Shown piece after piece: positions 24,163-35,590 of a DNA stretch of 64,000 nucleotides. Made by a program: the position numbers and the translations under genes. Position 1 is the stretch's first letter. Every line of letters starts with the position of its first letter. This DNA comes from Dryas octopetala (Eukaryota; Streptophyta; Magnoliopsida; Rosales; Rosaceae), in NCBI GenBank assembly GCA_963921425.1, contig OY992839.1, forward strand, positions 9,031,409 to 9,095,408, given 5' to 3'. Below the pieces are notes generated by a model. That model saw only the letters and a list, made by a program, of their open reading frames with translations. It was not told the origin of the DNA and made no database searches.

Positions 24163-24620
24163 TTATTTAGAGAGAGAAGGCTAACCGAGAGTGTCTCGAA
24201 AATGTCAATCTGGATACTGTGTAGAGTATGGTACAACAAGTATGGAAGACCGCACGCAGCACCTCAGGTTATAATGGCGGTTGGAACTCAGGGACCTGCT
24301 CACTCAGGGACTTTCCTTATAGCAACAGGTAACAGATAGAAAGGCTCTTAGAGAGTCAAGGAGCTCTAAAGACTAATATAAGGACCCGGTTTAACAGAAT
24401 AATTGTATATTTATAGTAGTGTTTCTCTGTTTTAGACTAGAAGTCCTTTAGTTAAAACCAGAAACTGAAATTTAAATGCAAACTAAAATAGAGAGCTTTT
24501 GGAAACTGAAAATTTTATTGCATAGGTGGTGTATACAAAATGTGAAAGCTAATACAAGAGATATTTGATGACTTAAGGAGCGCGCTTATGAAAACCGTAC
24601 TTACAACAATGAAAGCCTCT

Positions 24621-24630
24621 AGTATTTATA
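24621..24630 (-). promoter_or_regulatory. TATA-like box of the pararetroviral fossil
   Basis: Minus strand TATAAATACT, about 460 bases upstream of the primer site, preceded upstream (24,676-24,862) by imperfect short repeats. Position and neighbours resemble a pregenomic promoter; activity is unknown. Confidence 0.4.
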
Positions 24631-24675
24631 CATGTTGAGGCAAGCTAAATTACAGAATTTTAAAGTCTGATGTGC

Positions 24676-24862
24676 ATGTGAAAATATGCTGCTTGTGAAC
24701 GTCTGTTGTATCAGTTTTGCATGTGATAACTCATCTGGAGTTGCTCGTTATGCTTGTGAAGGCTTCAGAAATTGCATGTGATGGGAGTTTGCTGCATGAG
24801 AGTTTGGTGTTGCATTGAAGTTTGCTGCATAGGAATTTGTAGTTGCATGGAAGTTTGCTGTT
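24676..24862. repeat. Imperfect short direct repeats (GAAGTTTGCTGCAT-like)
   Basis: The motif AGTTTGCTGCAT and variants (GGGAGTTTGCTGCATGAG, TGAAGTTTGCTGCATAGG, GGAAGTTTGCTGTTG) recur about every 30 bp, with GCATGTGA repeats beside them. They lie just upstream of the pararetroviral TATA-like box on its strand. Confidence 0.55.
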
Positions 24863-25944
24863 GTTGACTTGGCTTTCTTTATTGCAAGTCTTTGTTTGGT
24901 CTTTTTGTCTTCACGTGATAGATGGTTAGATATAGCTAAAGGGTCGTATGGGGTTTTTAAAAGATTTTGGTAGTAGATCCGAAATTTTTGAGAATCAATA
25001 ATTTTTTGGTAGTTTTCCCAAATTTTCCCCTGAAATTATCATTTGACCAAATTTCTAACCACGTGTTGTTGACAAGTGAACAAGTTGTTTTCACTTGTTC
25101 TGTCTTTTTTTTGTATTAAACTCTAGCCGTTAGATTAAAGACAACCAAATCTAAAGGAGAACTGATGTCCTGCAGGGACAACACCGTTTACTCTTTTTTT
25201 TTTTTTCAGGTTGTTTAACTGTCCCAAGGTCTTTCTCTATTTTCCAGGTTATTTTTGTTATGTATGAGCATGGACGGAGCCACAGCAGGCCCAAAGGTAC
25301 ATTTTAAGAAATTTAAAGAAATATATATACTTTTTCTTCATCTAAATTATAAAATTGCTCACAAGTTTTCAAATGTCCCCCTTTTACTCCATTTATTTTC
25401 TTTATTTCCCTCATTTACTTGATCTTATGTTAATTATTTTGGTTCCCCTTATGTTAATTCTTTCAAATCTCTTTCTCATTTTCTCTGAGTATGGTACATT
25501 CTTTTTTTCATTGGTTAATATTTGTTTATGTACCACAATGCCCACCATACTCATCAGCCTGAAGAAAAGAAGCATGATGTGGAACCCAAAGAAGAAGAAA
25601 CAAATTATATTAGAACAGTTAACCATGGCTGAATCAGAATCAGAATCAGAAACTTATTATGTATGAGACCAAGTTGAAATAAAGCTAGCTCTCAAGTTTG
25701 TACCATATTTATGAGTGTTTAATTTGGTCTTTGTTTTATGAATTGTGCTTGGATCTTTCCAAAGTAAAATTGAGTTCTTTTACTTGGATATATTCTATGT
25801 AAGACCATATGTTATCAGATTATAAATATGAATCATTGATAAGATGAATTGAAGATTGACACCATTAATTTCTACATTGAGGCTCATAGGCACATTAGGA
25901 GGAAATGGCATGTGTAGGCCAAAAGCAACCCTCAACATAATTGT

Positions 25945-26085
25945 CACTATTACAAATAACCCGTATAATTTCAGTGAAAAATCGATATTAAAGGGGGTTT
26001 TCAACCAAGGTAGGAATGCCCGATATTAAAGGGGGGTCATTTTATATCGGTGTTACACCGATATGTAAAATATTTTACATATTTT
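25945..26085 (+). mobile_element. Possible CACTA (En/Spm) terminus
   Basis: Starts CACTATTACAAATAACCCG and is followed by subterminal repeats of CGATATTAAAGGGGG (about 25,985 and 26,019) and a palindromic ATATCGGTGTTACACCGATAT (about 26,044-26,064). Short repeats of this kind near a CACTA start are typical of the superfamily. The opposite TAGTG end was not located. Confidence 0.4.
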
Positions 26086-26780
26086 ACATATCGTATGTGT
26101 TAGAAGTATGTAGAAAATATGAAGGCAATAACAAAAGAAAAATGAGAGCCTTGAGTCAAAACACGAATTAAATTTGCTTTTTTTAAGACTAATTTGTCGC
26201 TCTTCCTTTGTGCAAAAAGAGTTTAAAAAACAAATTGTCTCCATGATACTATAGACTCAAACTCACTTGATATTATTCTTGAAATTTGCACTACACAAGA
26301 ATAACCTAAATATTTAGAGACAGTAAAGAAAAAAAGAATATTTTGTACTATATAAATGACTGCAGTAGGTATGCTATTTATAGACTTCCAAGACATCTCT
26401 TGACTTGAGAGGTGATTTTTCATGTAGGTATCTCCACCTTTTGGTGAAGCACCCTTTCATTTGAAATTCAAAGCAAAAGATGCAATGGTTCAAAACATCT
26501 AGCTGTTACACATTTCTACAAAAGGTTGGTACTGTTTCAAAATATAACCCATATGTGAAGGGTTACATTTGTTCATAAACTATAACCTACTCATAAAAGG
26601 GTATGTCTCATTCCCTCATGTCATTTAATTTGTTTGAAATTTCCAACAGTATGTTCATAGAAAACTGATATGAAGTTACGTATAATTGACCTGTAAGGTA
26701 ACTCGTAACATAATAGTTTTTACCAAAAAAATGATATTATTGATATGATTTGTTTAAAAAAGCTATAAGGAAACAATTGT

Positions 26781-26850
26781 AGATATCGGTATATTTTCCT
26801 GTAAAGTAATATATATAGATATCGGTATATTTTCCTGTAAAGTAATATAG
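26781..26850. repeat. 36-bp tandem duplication (two copies)
   Basis: AGATATCGGTATATTTTCCT and the following 16 bases occur twice with a period of 36 bp and almost no differences. The ATATCGGTAT core resembles the subterminal motif at 26,044. Confidence 0.85.
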
Positions 26851-29800
26851 TTTATATTCATTTCCATTCTCAGCAAATCAGTTTCCATATATCCAAACAA
26901 TCCATATTCATTCATATAAAATCCAAATAATCCATATCCATTCTCATAAAATCCCAACAACCAAAATAATCCATATATCAAATGTATTCAAAGTCATCAA
27001 AGGCAAATGTATTACAAATCCAACAAAGATAAAAGTAATACTCATGCCTTGATATCTAGATATCATCCTAGCTAACTAGTATATACCTAAATTAAGCTAC
27101 CTCCTAGATAAATATTCCTTTCAAGCAATAAAAGCTGCCTCCATTTATAAAATATAGGCATGCCAGCACACTTGGTAAAAAATCCCAGCTTCCTTCACAA
27201 AAAAAGGGTCATGGCAGAACTAATTAGATATATTCATCTAAACAATATCCATGAAAAATGGCAAAATACCAAATACCAACATGCATGTCTACAAGTAGTT
27301 TGAGCTAACAAACTCTTCCCACTCAACCCGTACCTCATCAATTTTTTCTTGGCTGAAGCTGCTCTGCTTTCCTTTCGGCCACTAAAAACATCAAAGAAAA
27401 ACAACAATATCAAAATGAATAACTTAATCACACAACCTAATTAAGCTGTATATATGAAAGTTAGATTCAATCCAGAGACACTAAATGAAATCTAAAATCA
27501 TGGTGAGCAAAGTAATACCAAAATTAGCCATACCATGTCTTTCCCTACTTTTTTTTTACTCAAAGTAAACCCAATATCAGATTTGATGCTTAAAAGCATT
27601 TCAATCACAAGTCAACATGCATATAAGTAAAATTCGATCATCAACTCAAATAATTATCCAATGTGGGACAGATTGATTATACATCATAATTAGAGCATAA
27701 ATAAACCATTCAATGTCAAAATGGCAGATTGATACGCACTACTAATTTGCAAATTCAACAGAGCTTCAATTCCAAAATACAAACCATAAATCAATAAACC
27801 AAAATGCAGATTGCATAAAATTCCAATGGCAGAGCAGGTATGAAATTCCAAAATGCAGTAATCCAATGGTAGAGCAGTATGAATTTTTACATTAATACTC
27901 AAATGAATTCTTGCATACAAATCATTCAAAACCAAACAGATGTCCACTAAATAAATCATTCTAAGAATGAATTAAGCAAGTTATGCAAAAGGGAATTAAG
28001 CTATTGAAATAAATATCAGAGCACCAAAAATACATTAATTATATATATAAAGTATACATTAATTCATAAGAAGGGAAGACGTGTAAGGATTAGATTGGTT
28101 TTAGAGTCTCTTGAGTGGATTCTGTTTTCACAAAAATTTGTGGCCTGTTTTGAAGGGAGTCAATTGAAAAGGAGAATTTCCACATCCATATTATGCATTG
28201 AACATGATTCTCCTTTAAAGAAATAAAAGAAGACAAATTAAACAAATATATTTCTCTTTTGATAGCTGCAAATTCACCTTATCTTCTGAATCTTAGTTAT
28301 GGATTAAGTACTACCTTGGACTTGGAATCAAATGTCACTCAATGTACACAAACGTGAAAAATTGTTCTTACCTAGCAGTAATAAAATATTTTATCATACG
28401 AATTTAAAAGCATACTTTGGATGGAAGGGGTTTAGTCTAATCCAATTTGATAGTTTTGGGAGATTCCATTAACTTTGCAGACTCAGTGATCTTAACCTGC
28501 AGAATTGTGTATTCTCACATTAAAATTGGTGCACATACAGGCAATGAAAATTATATTCGCCCGGAATATATAAGAGCTAAGATTTTCTTAAGTATCAACA
28601 CTTTATTCACAAAATTTACTATGCATATTGTATAACTTGTTAGACTAGAAATGAAAAAGAATTACCTTTTGCATAGATGTAGACATGTCTAAGAACACAT
28701 ACACAACCACATTGTCCAATGATTTTAACTACTACTGCATGTACGCACTATACGAAAATGAGAGTGGCATCACAAAAGTACCTTCTGAGATGTTCTGTGG
28801 ATGTACGCAAAGGCTGAAACCTTGCTAGTAATGAAAAAGAACAGTAAAGAGTGTTTTATTGATTTAACTAATGAGCACTGATTGTATTAGGGCTATAAGA
28901 AATTAAAATCTCTTAAATGGCAATTGAGAACTTTTTCCACTAGCACGTAGATGTTGAAAACAATTTTGAGTGCAAAAATCTGAAATTATTCTCTAGAATG
29001 CAGTTTGCAAAATATAAGTGTTACCTCTAAAAATCATGGCAATGATTGCTGAGACTTTAGCTAGAAACACTGCAGTCCTACTTTAATGATTTGGGCGTGC
29101 CACTATACTCAGTTGAAAAACCGTAATAGAAATATGTGAATTGTTATTTGCACCGAGCTTACTAACTTCTAAACCAAAACAATTGCAAACGAGCAAGGAC
29201 CAAAAACTTGCCGAGATCCTCAAGGACTTTAATCACTTGTTTCAATGACTTGATGTTCGAATTCGTAAGTACATAAAATTGTAACTTGAGTACCTAGATA
29301 GATTGTAAAATAATGAATTTTAATGAAAAAGGTATGAACAACTTGATTATCTCGAAATTGAGTGACAATACGAGTTTTTTCGATAAATTTCATGAAAGAA
29401 AATAACTAACGAAAAAAAACAATAACTAAGAGAAATCAATACTACGAAAATATCCTAGCAGAGCCAAAAACAATGAACTAGGCCTAAAGAACTAGAACAA
29501 AATTGAAAATAAACTGAAATCTGCGAGAAATCTGAAACTTGAGTTGTTGAAAAACTTGTGCTTGATTTTTGTGAGAAGTGTTGAGAGAGATTTTATGCCT
29601 CCAAAGCCTTGCTTATATAGTGATCAGCCTCCTAGGCTTAAGAAACCCTTTCCTGATTGATTTCAGACTCTTATCTCTTTTCTTCATATTAAAGTAACAT
29701 ATCATTGCCTTATCTGATTCAAAATCCTAGTCTTCCAAGGACTCTCGGCGACTTCAGAATATTTTTAATTTACTTTTCCGACTTGGGCCTTGACTATAAG

Positions 29801-29912
29801 GTTTGTTTGCTTGCACTTGTACTCGGGCTTTGACTACAATTGGGGTTTACTAACAAACATATGGATCCAGCTGTGCTCTCGGCCCAATCCCAATTTTGGT
29901 TGTAAACATATG

Positions 29913-29927
29913 CCCCCCCCCCCCCCC
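29913..29927 (+). repeat. C15 homopolymer
   Basis: Fifteen C in a row; the true length may vary or be misassembled. Confidence 0.9.
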
Positions 29928-30462
29928 AATTTCCTTGATCTTCGGTAACATATCGTCGAGTTAGTTAAGAAAATGTATATCTGCACTTCAATTATTCATA
30001 AGTCTCGGAATGGGCTAATACTTGTAATATCTCAAAAACCTACATGGATCCTTCTTCTTTTCTTTTCTTTCAAACTTCCACGCCGAGAATTTCGTAATGA
30101 GATAAGATCTCAATAGCTATAAAATCCAAGTATTTAATACTCTCAACCACCCCATCATATAAATGACCTGACAGAGCACGTTTTGCAAAATTCAAGGCCA
30201 GTCCCAATCATCAAACTCACTTCAGCCCCCAAAAATGCCTCAATATCCGCAATTCATCATCACAACCTTTGATTAATAAAAAAATTTCAAACCTCCCACC
30301 AAACCCCACTCGCATTTTTTCCCATTTTGGAAACATATAAAAGCGAATTTATTCCACATAACTCATTTCTGCTTTCAAATTCTCAAACTCTCTCTCTACA
30401 ACTTTCTCTGTGTTCTTGCGATTTCCAGAAAACCATCTCTTCTCATTCCATATATGTTCTAA

Positions 30463-33400
30463 TGGCTTCTTCATCTTCATCAACTTCCTCTTCCTCCACT
30501 GCCGCTGCTACCTCCACTGTCACCGTCGTCGTTGAGGCTGGAATCCTCATTCATATGCCAACAAACCGGGGAGTCCTCGAAGCCACCATCGTTGACAACC
30601 CCTTGAATGCCCCTCTATTCACCTAAACAGCCACTCTCAAGCTTGTACATGTCCCTCTGATGATAGGATATGTGGTGGTGATGGAAAATATGCCTAAAAA
30701 ACATGCATAAAACTATCGCTGCTCGTGGACACTTATCCTAAAAGTGAAACATAAAACATTTTGACCAAGTGTTACGGCAACGGAGAGAAGAATGGCAGCA
30801 AAGGTGAAACGCGTTGTCTTAGCCCAATCTTTGCTGGGAACCTCCCAGAGAGCATGAAGGATGTTCTTGCAAGGTGCTGGCCGGATGATTCCTACTACTT
30901 TAAGTATGCACATTGGTCTGGATGGAACACTTCTTAGCCACAATCACAATGGCCCACAGTCAAAACTGATTGGCAAAAAAGGATTCTGAGGATGGATGCT
31001 GCCCACGGCGACTTGTGGGTGATTGTGGGTGAAACTAGGAATCAAGGACTTGATCTTGATGTGCCTTGAAGAAGTGCGAGTGGATCGCGCCTTACTCTCG
31101 GCAGCGCTTTGCTTTTGGTCCTCGGCGACCAATACTCTCAACTTGAAGTTCGAACAAATGACGCCAACTGTCTTGGACATGGCAGTAATCTTCAGCCTCC
31201 GTGCGCACGGCAACCTCGCCGATATCAGGGTTAATGACTATCAATATGACGTAGCGCTGGAATACGCCCACGATAAGACTCTGAACTATGAGTCTTGGCT
31301 CAACATTTTTGCCAAGACTAAGGGCGAAGTAACCATTGAAGAGCATGTCCAATTCCTCTGCTATTGGTTCTGTAAATTTATCTTTTGTACCCACAGTGTC
31401 AAGATAACCAAGGAATTTATCCCCATCGTCGAGGCCATGGCGTCCGGCGATGTGTTCAACCTTGGGCCATTCATTTTGGCCCATATGTACAAATGCCTTC
31501 ACGACATAACCACGAATGAAATGATGCCGAAACGTGGCAGGCCACTCTGGATGTTCCAGGTGTGGCTCTAAGTCTATTTTCCAGAAATGGCATCGCATGC
31601 AGTGAGAGACGATGAAGTTCTCTTCAGAAAGCGTGCTTTTGTTGCTGTGCCCAATCTTTCGGCGCATGATTGCTTAAAGTTCTTCTATGAGCTTGAAGGG
31701 CGAAGTGATGAACAATGACATGTTTGCCTTAGGAGGAATTATCCATCCTTCCTCGTGCCGTACCATAACACCCAACCCCTCACTGATGAGAAGAGTTTGG
31801 ACAAGATACGAGCTCTTTGGGGGAGTATACTTGATAGTCGCGAGTTGGCATGCGACGCAACTGGCGAAGGCCCCGGCCAGAAAGAATGTGTGGAGTTCTA
31901 CGCTTCCCACTTCTATGCTCGGCAGCTCGGGTTCGTCCAAGCCGTGCCCTTCTTTTAATTTAAGCCTACAATCACTTCAGCTCCTTTAGAAAAATGATCA
32001 ATGACAACCAAGTCTTTAAGGAACTTCAAAAAGATCTGGATGAAAACAGTGCGGAGCTGACTGTCAAATACTGCCGTGCTTCCTCAGCAATTACTTCAAC
32101 TTACCAAAGTTGGCTCTTTTTCCCTATGCTGATAATTCCAGCCGTGAATTGAGTGAGGTGCGAGGGAATGCACTGAAAGGCATTCCTGACTTCAGATCAC
32201 GGCCAACCAAATCTCAGAAAGCTTCGCTGAAAGGTATATTCCAATTCTTCGGCCATATTTATTTCAACACTTATCATGTTTGATTTACCTAAGTTTTTTT
32301 TTTTGCCGTAGCTCCTGGCAAGGGAAAAAGACTGATGACGATGATGCAAACGAGCTTGCTAAGCAAGCCCGATGTGGCTCCCCAGCCATTCGGCTATGTT
32401 TCAAGGAAAAGGAAAACTCTGCTTATTGGTAAGTGACTGAAACTTATAACTTTTGTCACATTTTATGGTTCTATACTAACTCTTTGGATTTTTAGACGAG
32501 AGCGATCACGAGGAGCTTCCTCGGCAAAAACACACCCGGCTCAAATACGCTGCCATCAAAGGTTCAGGCGAACCCGAGATACCATACCTATTAGGATTTT
32601 TTCCTCTTTACTTAATACTTCACACTTCAACCAATTTAATACTCTCTTTTCTTCAAAATTCTTAGAGGATCGAAGAGCAGGCTATTAAGGAACAGGTTGC
32701 TGAGGAGACTCTTGATCAGCCTCAAGAAAACGTGGTTGAGGACATCTTGGTCGTGAACCTTGAGCAAACTGTAAGAATTATTCTTAGTAAAGTTTAACTT
32801 TATTTGGCCTCGTACTTAGCTTAACTGTGGTGGTGTAGGAAGAGGTTCCAGCCACCATCTTGAGTACCGCTGCACTGGCGATTGGAGCTTCTCAACAATC
32901 TGTCGTTCAAGATCCCCCTACTTCGAGTCCTTCCGGCTATGACTTGGCCGCCCAATCAACCAACCTTCCACCCGCCTTGAGTTTCTTTCCTTTCATATAT
33001 ATAAGCAACAAAAGAATAATCTTCTTATTGAAAATTCCTATCTCTGATAATGTTAGGTGGAGAATGTCTCCATTGGTCCTCTCACCCCGCCGAGGGTTCC
33101 CACGCCACCTAGGTCCCCGCCGAGAGTTCCATCTCCTGCACAAATCCGAGTATCTCAACCTACCCCAATAGATTACTCTTTTTGGCATCTATTATCCTTG
33201 TAATCTTTAAGAACCTTTATTAACTTTCTCTGAATTTCAAGTGGTTGAGAAAATAACAAATGTTTTGCCAGATTCAGCGGCCACTACTCATCACAAGGCT
33301 TCGGCGAAAGCTTAAGCTTCCTCGAAGCCCATCAACATTAGTGACTCTTCTGTAAATGCTTTTCTCTTCATGGTTTTAATGTCTTTTTTGTCCACATCAT

Positions 33401-33856
33401 AGGCAAAACACTCATTCAAACTTTATTTAATTAGGACTCAAGTCTTGATCTAGTGAAGAATAAGCTGGCTTCTGCCGAGGTTGACCTCCAAATTTCTTGA
33501 CGGACTGCTTGCGAGATCTCGGCAGGGAGAAGGTGTCTGCCCAACTTGACGCTCTAATTGCAAAGATTCAACCCCACACACTGAAATTCCAAGAGTTAAA
33601 GAAGGCTCAATCTACCATAGATGAGAGGATCGCCGAAGTCGAAGCGAAGGCTGCTGCCTTGAAGAAGGAAAAAGAGGAACGTGCTTCAAAAATTTGCCAA
33701 GTACTCGCCGAGACTCAGGATGACGCCACGGTGTATCAAGGCTTAAAACCTGTGGTTGAGGATTTCCGGCGGAAATGCAAGGAGAAGGACATTATCACCA
33801 AGGCCCGAGCTGGGAGTTGGGAAGCCTTGAAAGCTGTTCTGCAACCATACTTGTAA
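30463..33856 (+). mobile_element. Plant mobile domain (PMD) element, decayed coding region
   Basis: A plus-strand multi-part coding remnant. It starts with a serine-rich leader (from ATG 30463), then a region with NAPLF, a PMD core at about 31,020-31,570 (VDRALLSAALCFWSSATNTL; TPTVLDMAVIFSLRAHGNLA) and its continuation to about 31,960 (FYASHFYARQLGFVQAVPFF). A linker region with several probable introns follows, then a C-terminal coiled coil (about 33,500-33,856; LKKEKEERASKICQVLAETQ). PMD proteins are carried by plant MULEs and by some LTR elements; which host it had is not clear, as no termini were found. It is broken, with several breaks. Confidence 0.7.
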
Positions 33857-34378
33857 TTTTAATTTTCTTTTCTCGTTCGACCGGTTTGGCCGTGTCCTGT
33901 AATTGACATTTTAATTTTGAATGAAAAGGAAAGGAAATTTTGATTATTCATGTTGTATTTTCTCAAATCGTTGGATGATATTTCTTTAAAAATTGACCAT
34001 TAATTGGTGCTGCATGCATATCTTCATTGACATTCATTAATTGATAGTCGTCTTTTCCTAAAACTTGCTCAACCAAAAATGGTCTCTCTCAAGTAGGCGT
34101 TCATTTCCCCGTAACGTGGCGCTTTTGTTCAATTGGCAATATTGCCTTCCAAACAAGGCCTCATTGAGCAAAGGATTTGTGTGGTGTCTTTTCATTGTGC
34201 AAAGAAAAGTGTAGACAAGGGAATTATACCGGAATACTGCTAAAACTAGTACAATTCGAACATAACCTATTTGACAGGTGGTGTTTGTGAAAATAAGCCT
34301 TTTTTATTTGCCCCTTTTATTTAAAATGAAAAAATAAATCCGCCGTTGGATTATTAAATGACACGCTTCTTTTGAGAG
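33857..34378. other. Intergenic, 3' flank of PMD element
   Basis: No coding seen. AT-rich with an AATGAAAAGGAAAGG stretch just after the PMD frame; otherwise featureless. Confidence 0.4.
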
Positions 34379-34388
34379 TATGACACAT

Positions 34389-34524
34389 GAGAGCAGTTTT
34401 GCTCACCCCCTTTAACTCAGGTGTATGTTCACCTCCCTTCTAAAATGCTCACGTGTATATAAAAAACTAATCATGAGTTATTATATTATATTTAATTATT
34501 AACCCAAATTCTTTTTATATTTTA

Positions 34525-34564
<40 letters not shown>

Positions 34565-35472
34565 TTTCCTTTCTTTCCTTCGGCCACTGCTTAACCAGAA
34601 ACCCAGTCAAAACCATTCTTTCTTAAGTACAAAACCCCATCACCTATCCTGGATTTTGCAACTAATATTTAGCATCAATATTTTCACATGTTCCTTTTTC
34701 ACTAAGATTCTTTATTCATAAACAAACCAGCTTAGTAGGAAAACAACAATACACCCAAAACAGAGCCCACCACCCCATGAGATCAAGTTCACCCAAAACA
34801 AATCCCATCTCAGGTTCCCATTCCATTTAAGTACAACTGTCACTGAAAAGTTCGACTACCAAATAAAATCCAAACCAAACCAAGCATAACCCAAATAAAA
34901 TCGCCGGCGAGGGCCCGACGGCTTCTCTACTTCGAATCTCGGCCTACGGCGGTTGGGTGGCTGATTGGAGGTCACCACCGTGCTCAGGACGACGAGAGGA
35001 ACAAAGCCAAGCCGGTCCAGCATCACAACGCCGCCGGAAACTCTGAATCGCTGCCAGAGGTGAACGGGGTGGTTGGGCTTTGTTCTGGGTTTTGACTAGG
35101 TTTCTGGTTAAGCAGTGGGCGGAGGAAAAAAGAGAGAGAGAGGAATAAAAAATAAAAAGAATTTGGGTTAATAATTAAATATAATATATTAGTTTTTTAT
35201 ACACATGTCAATATTGTCAATATTTTAGAAGGAATAATGCTATATTTACCACATTCTTATACTATATTTTTATACCATCTTACGTGTCATTATTTTACTG
35301 GACAGTTTTTCTTTTTCTTTTTGGATTTTTGTTTTTATTTTTTAGTGTCCAATGCATGAATGCCATGTAAGTTGCCACATAAGGTGGTATGAAATTATGG
35401 TATAAAAATGTGGGATGTCTAGCACTACTGTTTTAGAAGGGAGGGGCCTAGAGTTAAAAGGGGTGACTGCTC
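34389..35472. mobile_element. Long-TIR Mutator-like element (possible Pack-MULE)
   Basis: Ends GAGAGCAG and CTGCTC, with inverted arms of over 200 bp: the left arm runs to about 34,615 (ACTGCTTAACCAGAAACC) and the right arm starts near 35,093 (GGTTTCTGGTTAAGCAGT). Flanks TATGACACAT (34,379-34,388) and TATAACACAT (35,473-35,482) match 9 of 10, a 9-10-bp duplication typical of Mutator. The interior 34,900-35,060 is GC-rich and gene-like (CGCCGGCGAGGGCCCGACGG) in an AT-rich setting, which suggests captured host DNA. The right arm is split by the element at 35,232-35,430. It ends 118 bp before the ATG of the chimeric gene. Confidence 0.85.
35232..35430. mobile_element. 199-bp Mutator-type MITE nested in the MULE arm
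   Basis: TIRs of about 44 bp: left GAATAATGCTATATTTACCA, right reverse complement CAGTAGTGCTAGACATCCCA, both leading to a TTTATACC-type inner end. The target duplication TTTTAGAAG is present at 35,223-35,231 and 35,431-35,439 (9 bp, perfect). Removing it restores the pairing of the two long arms of the outer element, which proves the order of insertion. Confidence 0.88.
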
Positions 35473-35590
35473 TATAACACATTCACAAAAAAGAAACGAC
35501 ACGCTTTGCCTCTCCACTTTTTCTCACTGTTCCTTCTCACACGCGAACCAAACGCTTCGGCTAAGCTCTCGTTTCTCACTAGTCACTACT

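Larger units (their letters stand above)
23259..24640 (-). mobile_element. Endogenous pararetrovirus, upstream part with leader and promoter-like region
   Basis: Continuation of the caulimovirid fossil on the other side of the Gypsy insertion. It includes a small coiled-coil-like region (about 23,838-23,557; SEHQKKKLTLDQN, helical and polar), a tRNA-Met primer site on the minus strand at 24,162-24,149 and a leader. Further upstream are a minus-strand AATAAAA at 24,519-24,513 and a TATA-like TATAAATACT at 24,630-24,621. The arrangement TATA, leader, primer site, small ORF, movement/coat/pol is that of a pararetroviral pregenome. Broken and old. Confidence 0.7.
24870..30320. other. AT-rich intergenic DNA, no gene supported
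   Basis: Only short frames without recognisable domains. Visible structure: a possible CACTA end near 25,945; a 36-bp tandem duplication at 26,781-26,850; loose repeats of ATCCATATTCATT/ATAAAATCC type at 26,860-26,985; AATGCAGATTG/CAATGGCAGAGCAG repeats at 27,710-27,890; and a minus-strand TATATAAG at 29,619-29,612 followed by leader-like sequence. Confidence 0.45.

Noticed and set aside
25355-25666. Plus-strand open frame with hydrophobic start and basic end
   Set aside because: No known domain, low-complexity composition and no supporting splice or promoter context.
31092-31667. Minus-strand open frame over the PMD core
   Set aside because: Antisense shadow; the plus strand carries the recognisable PMD sequence.
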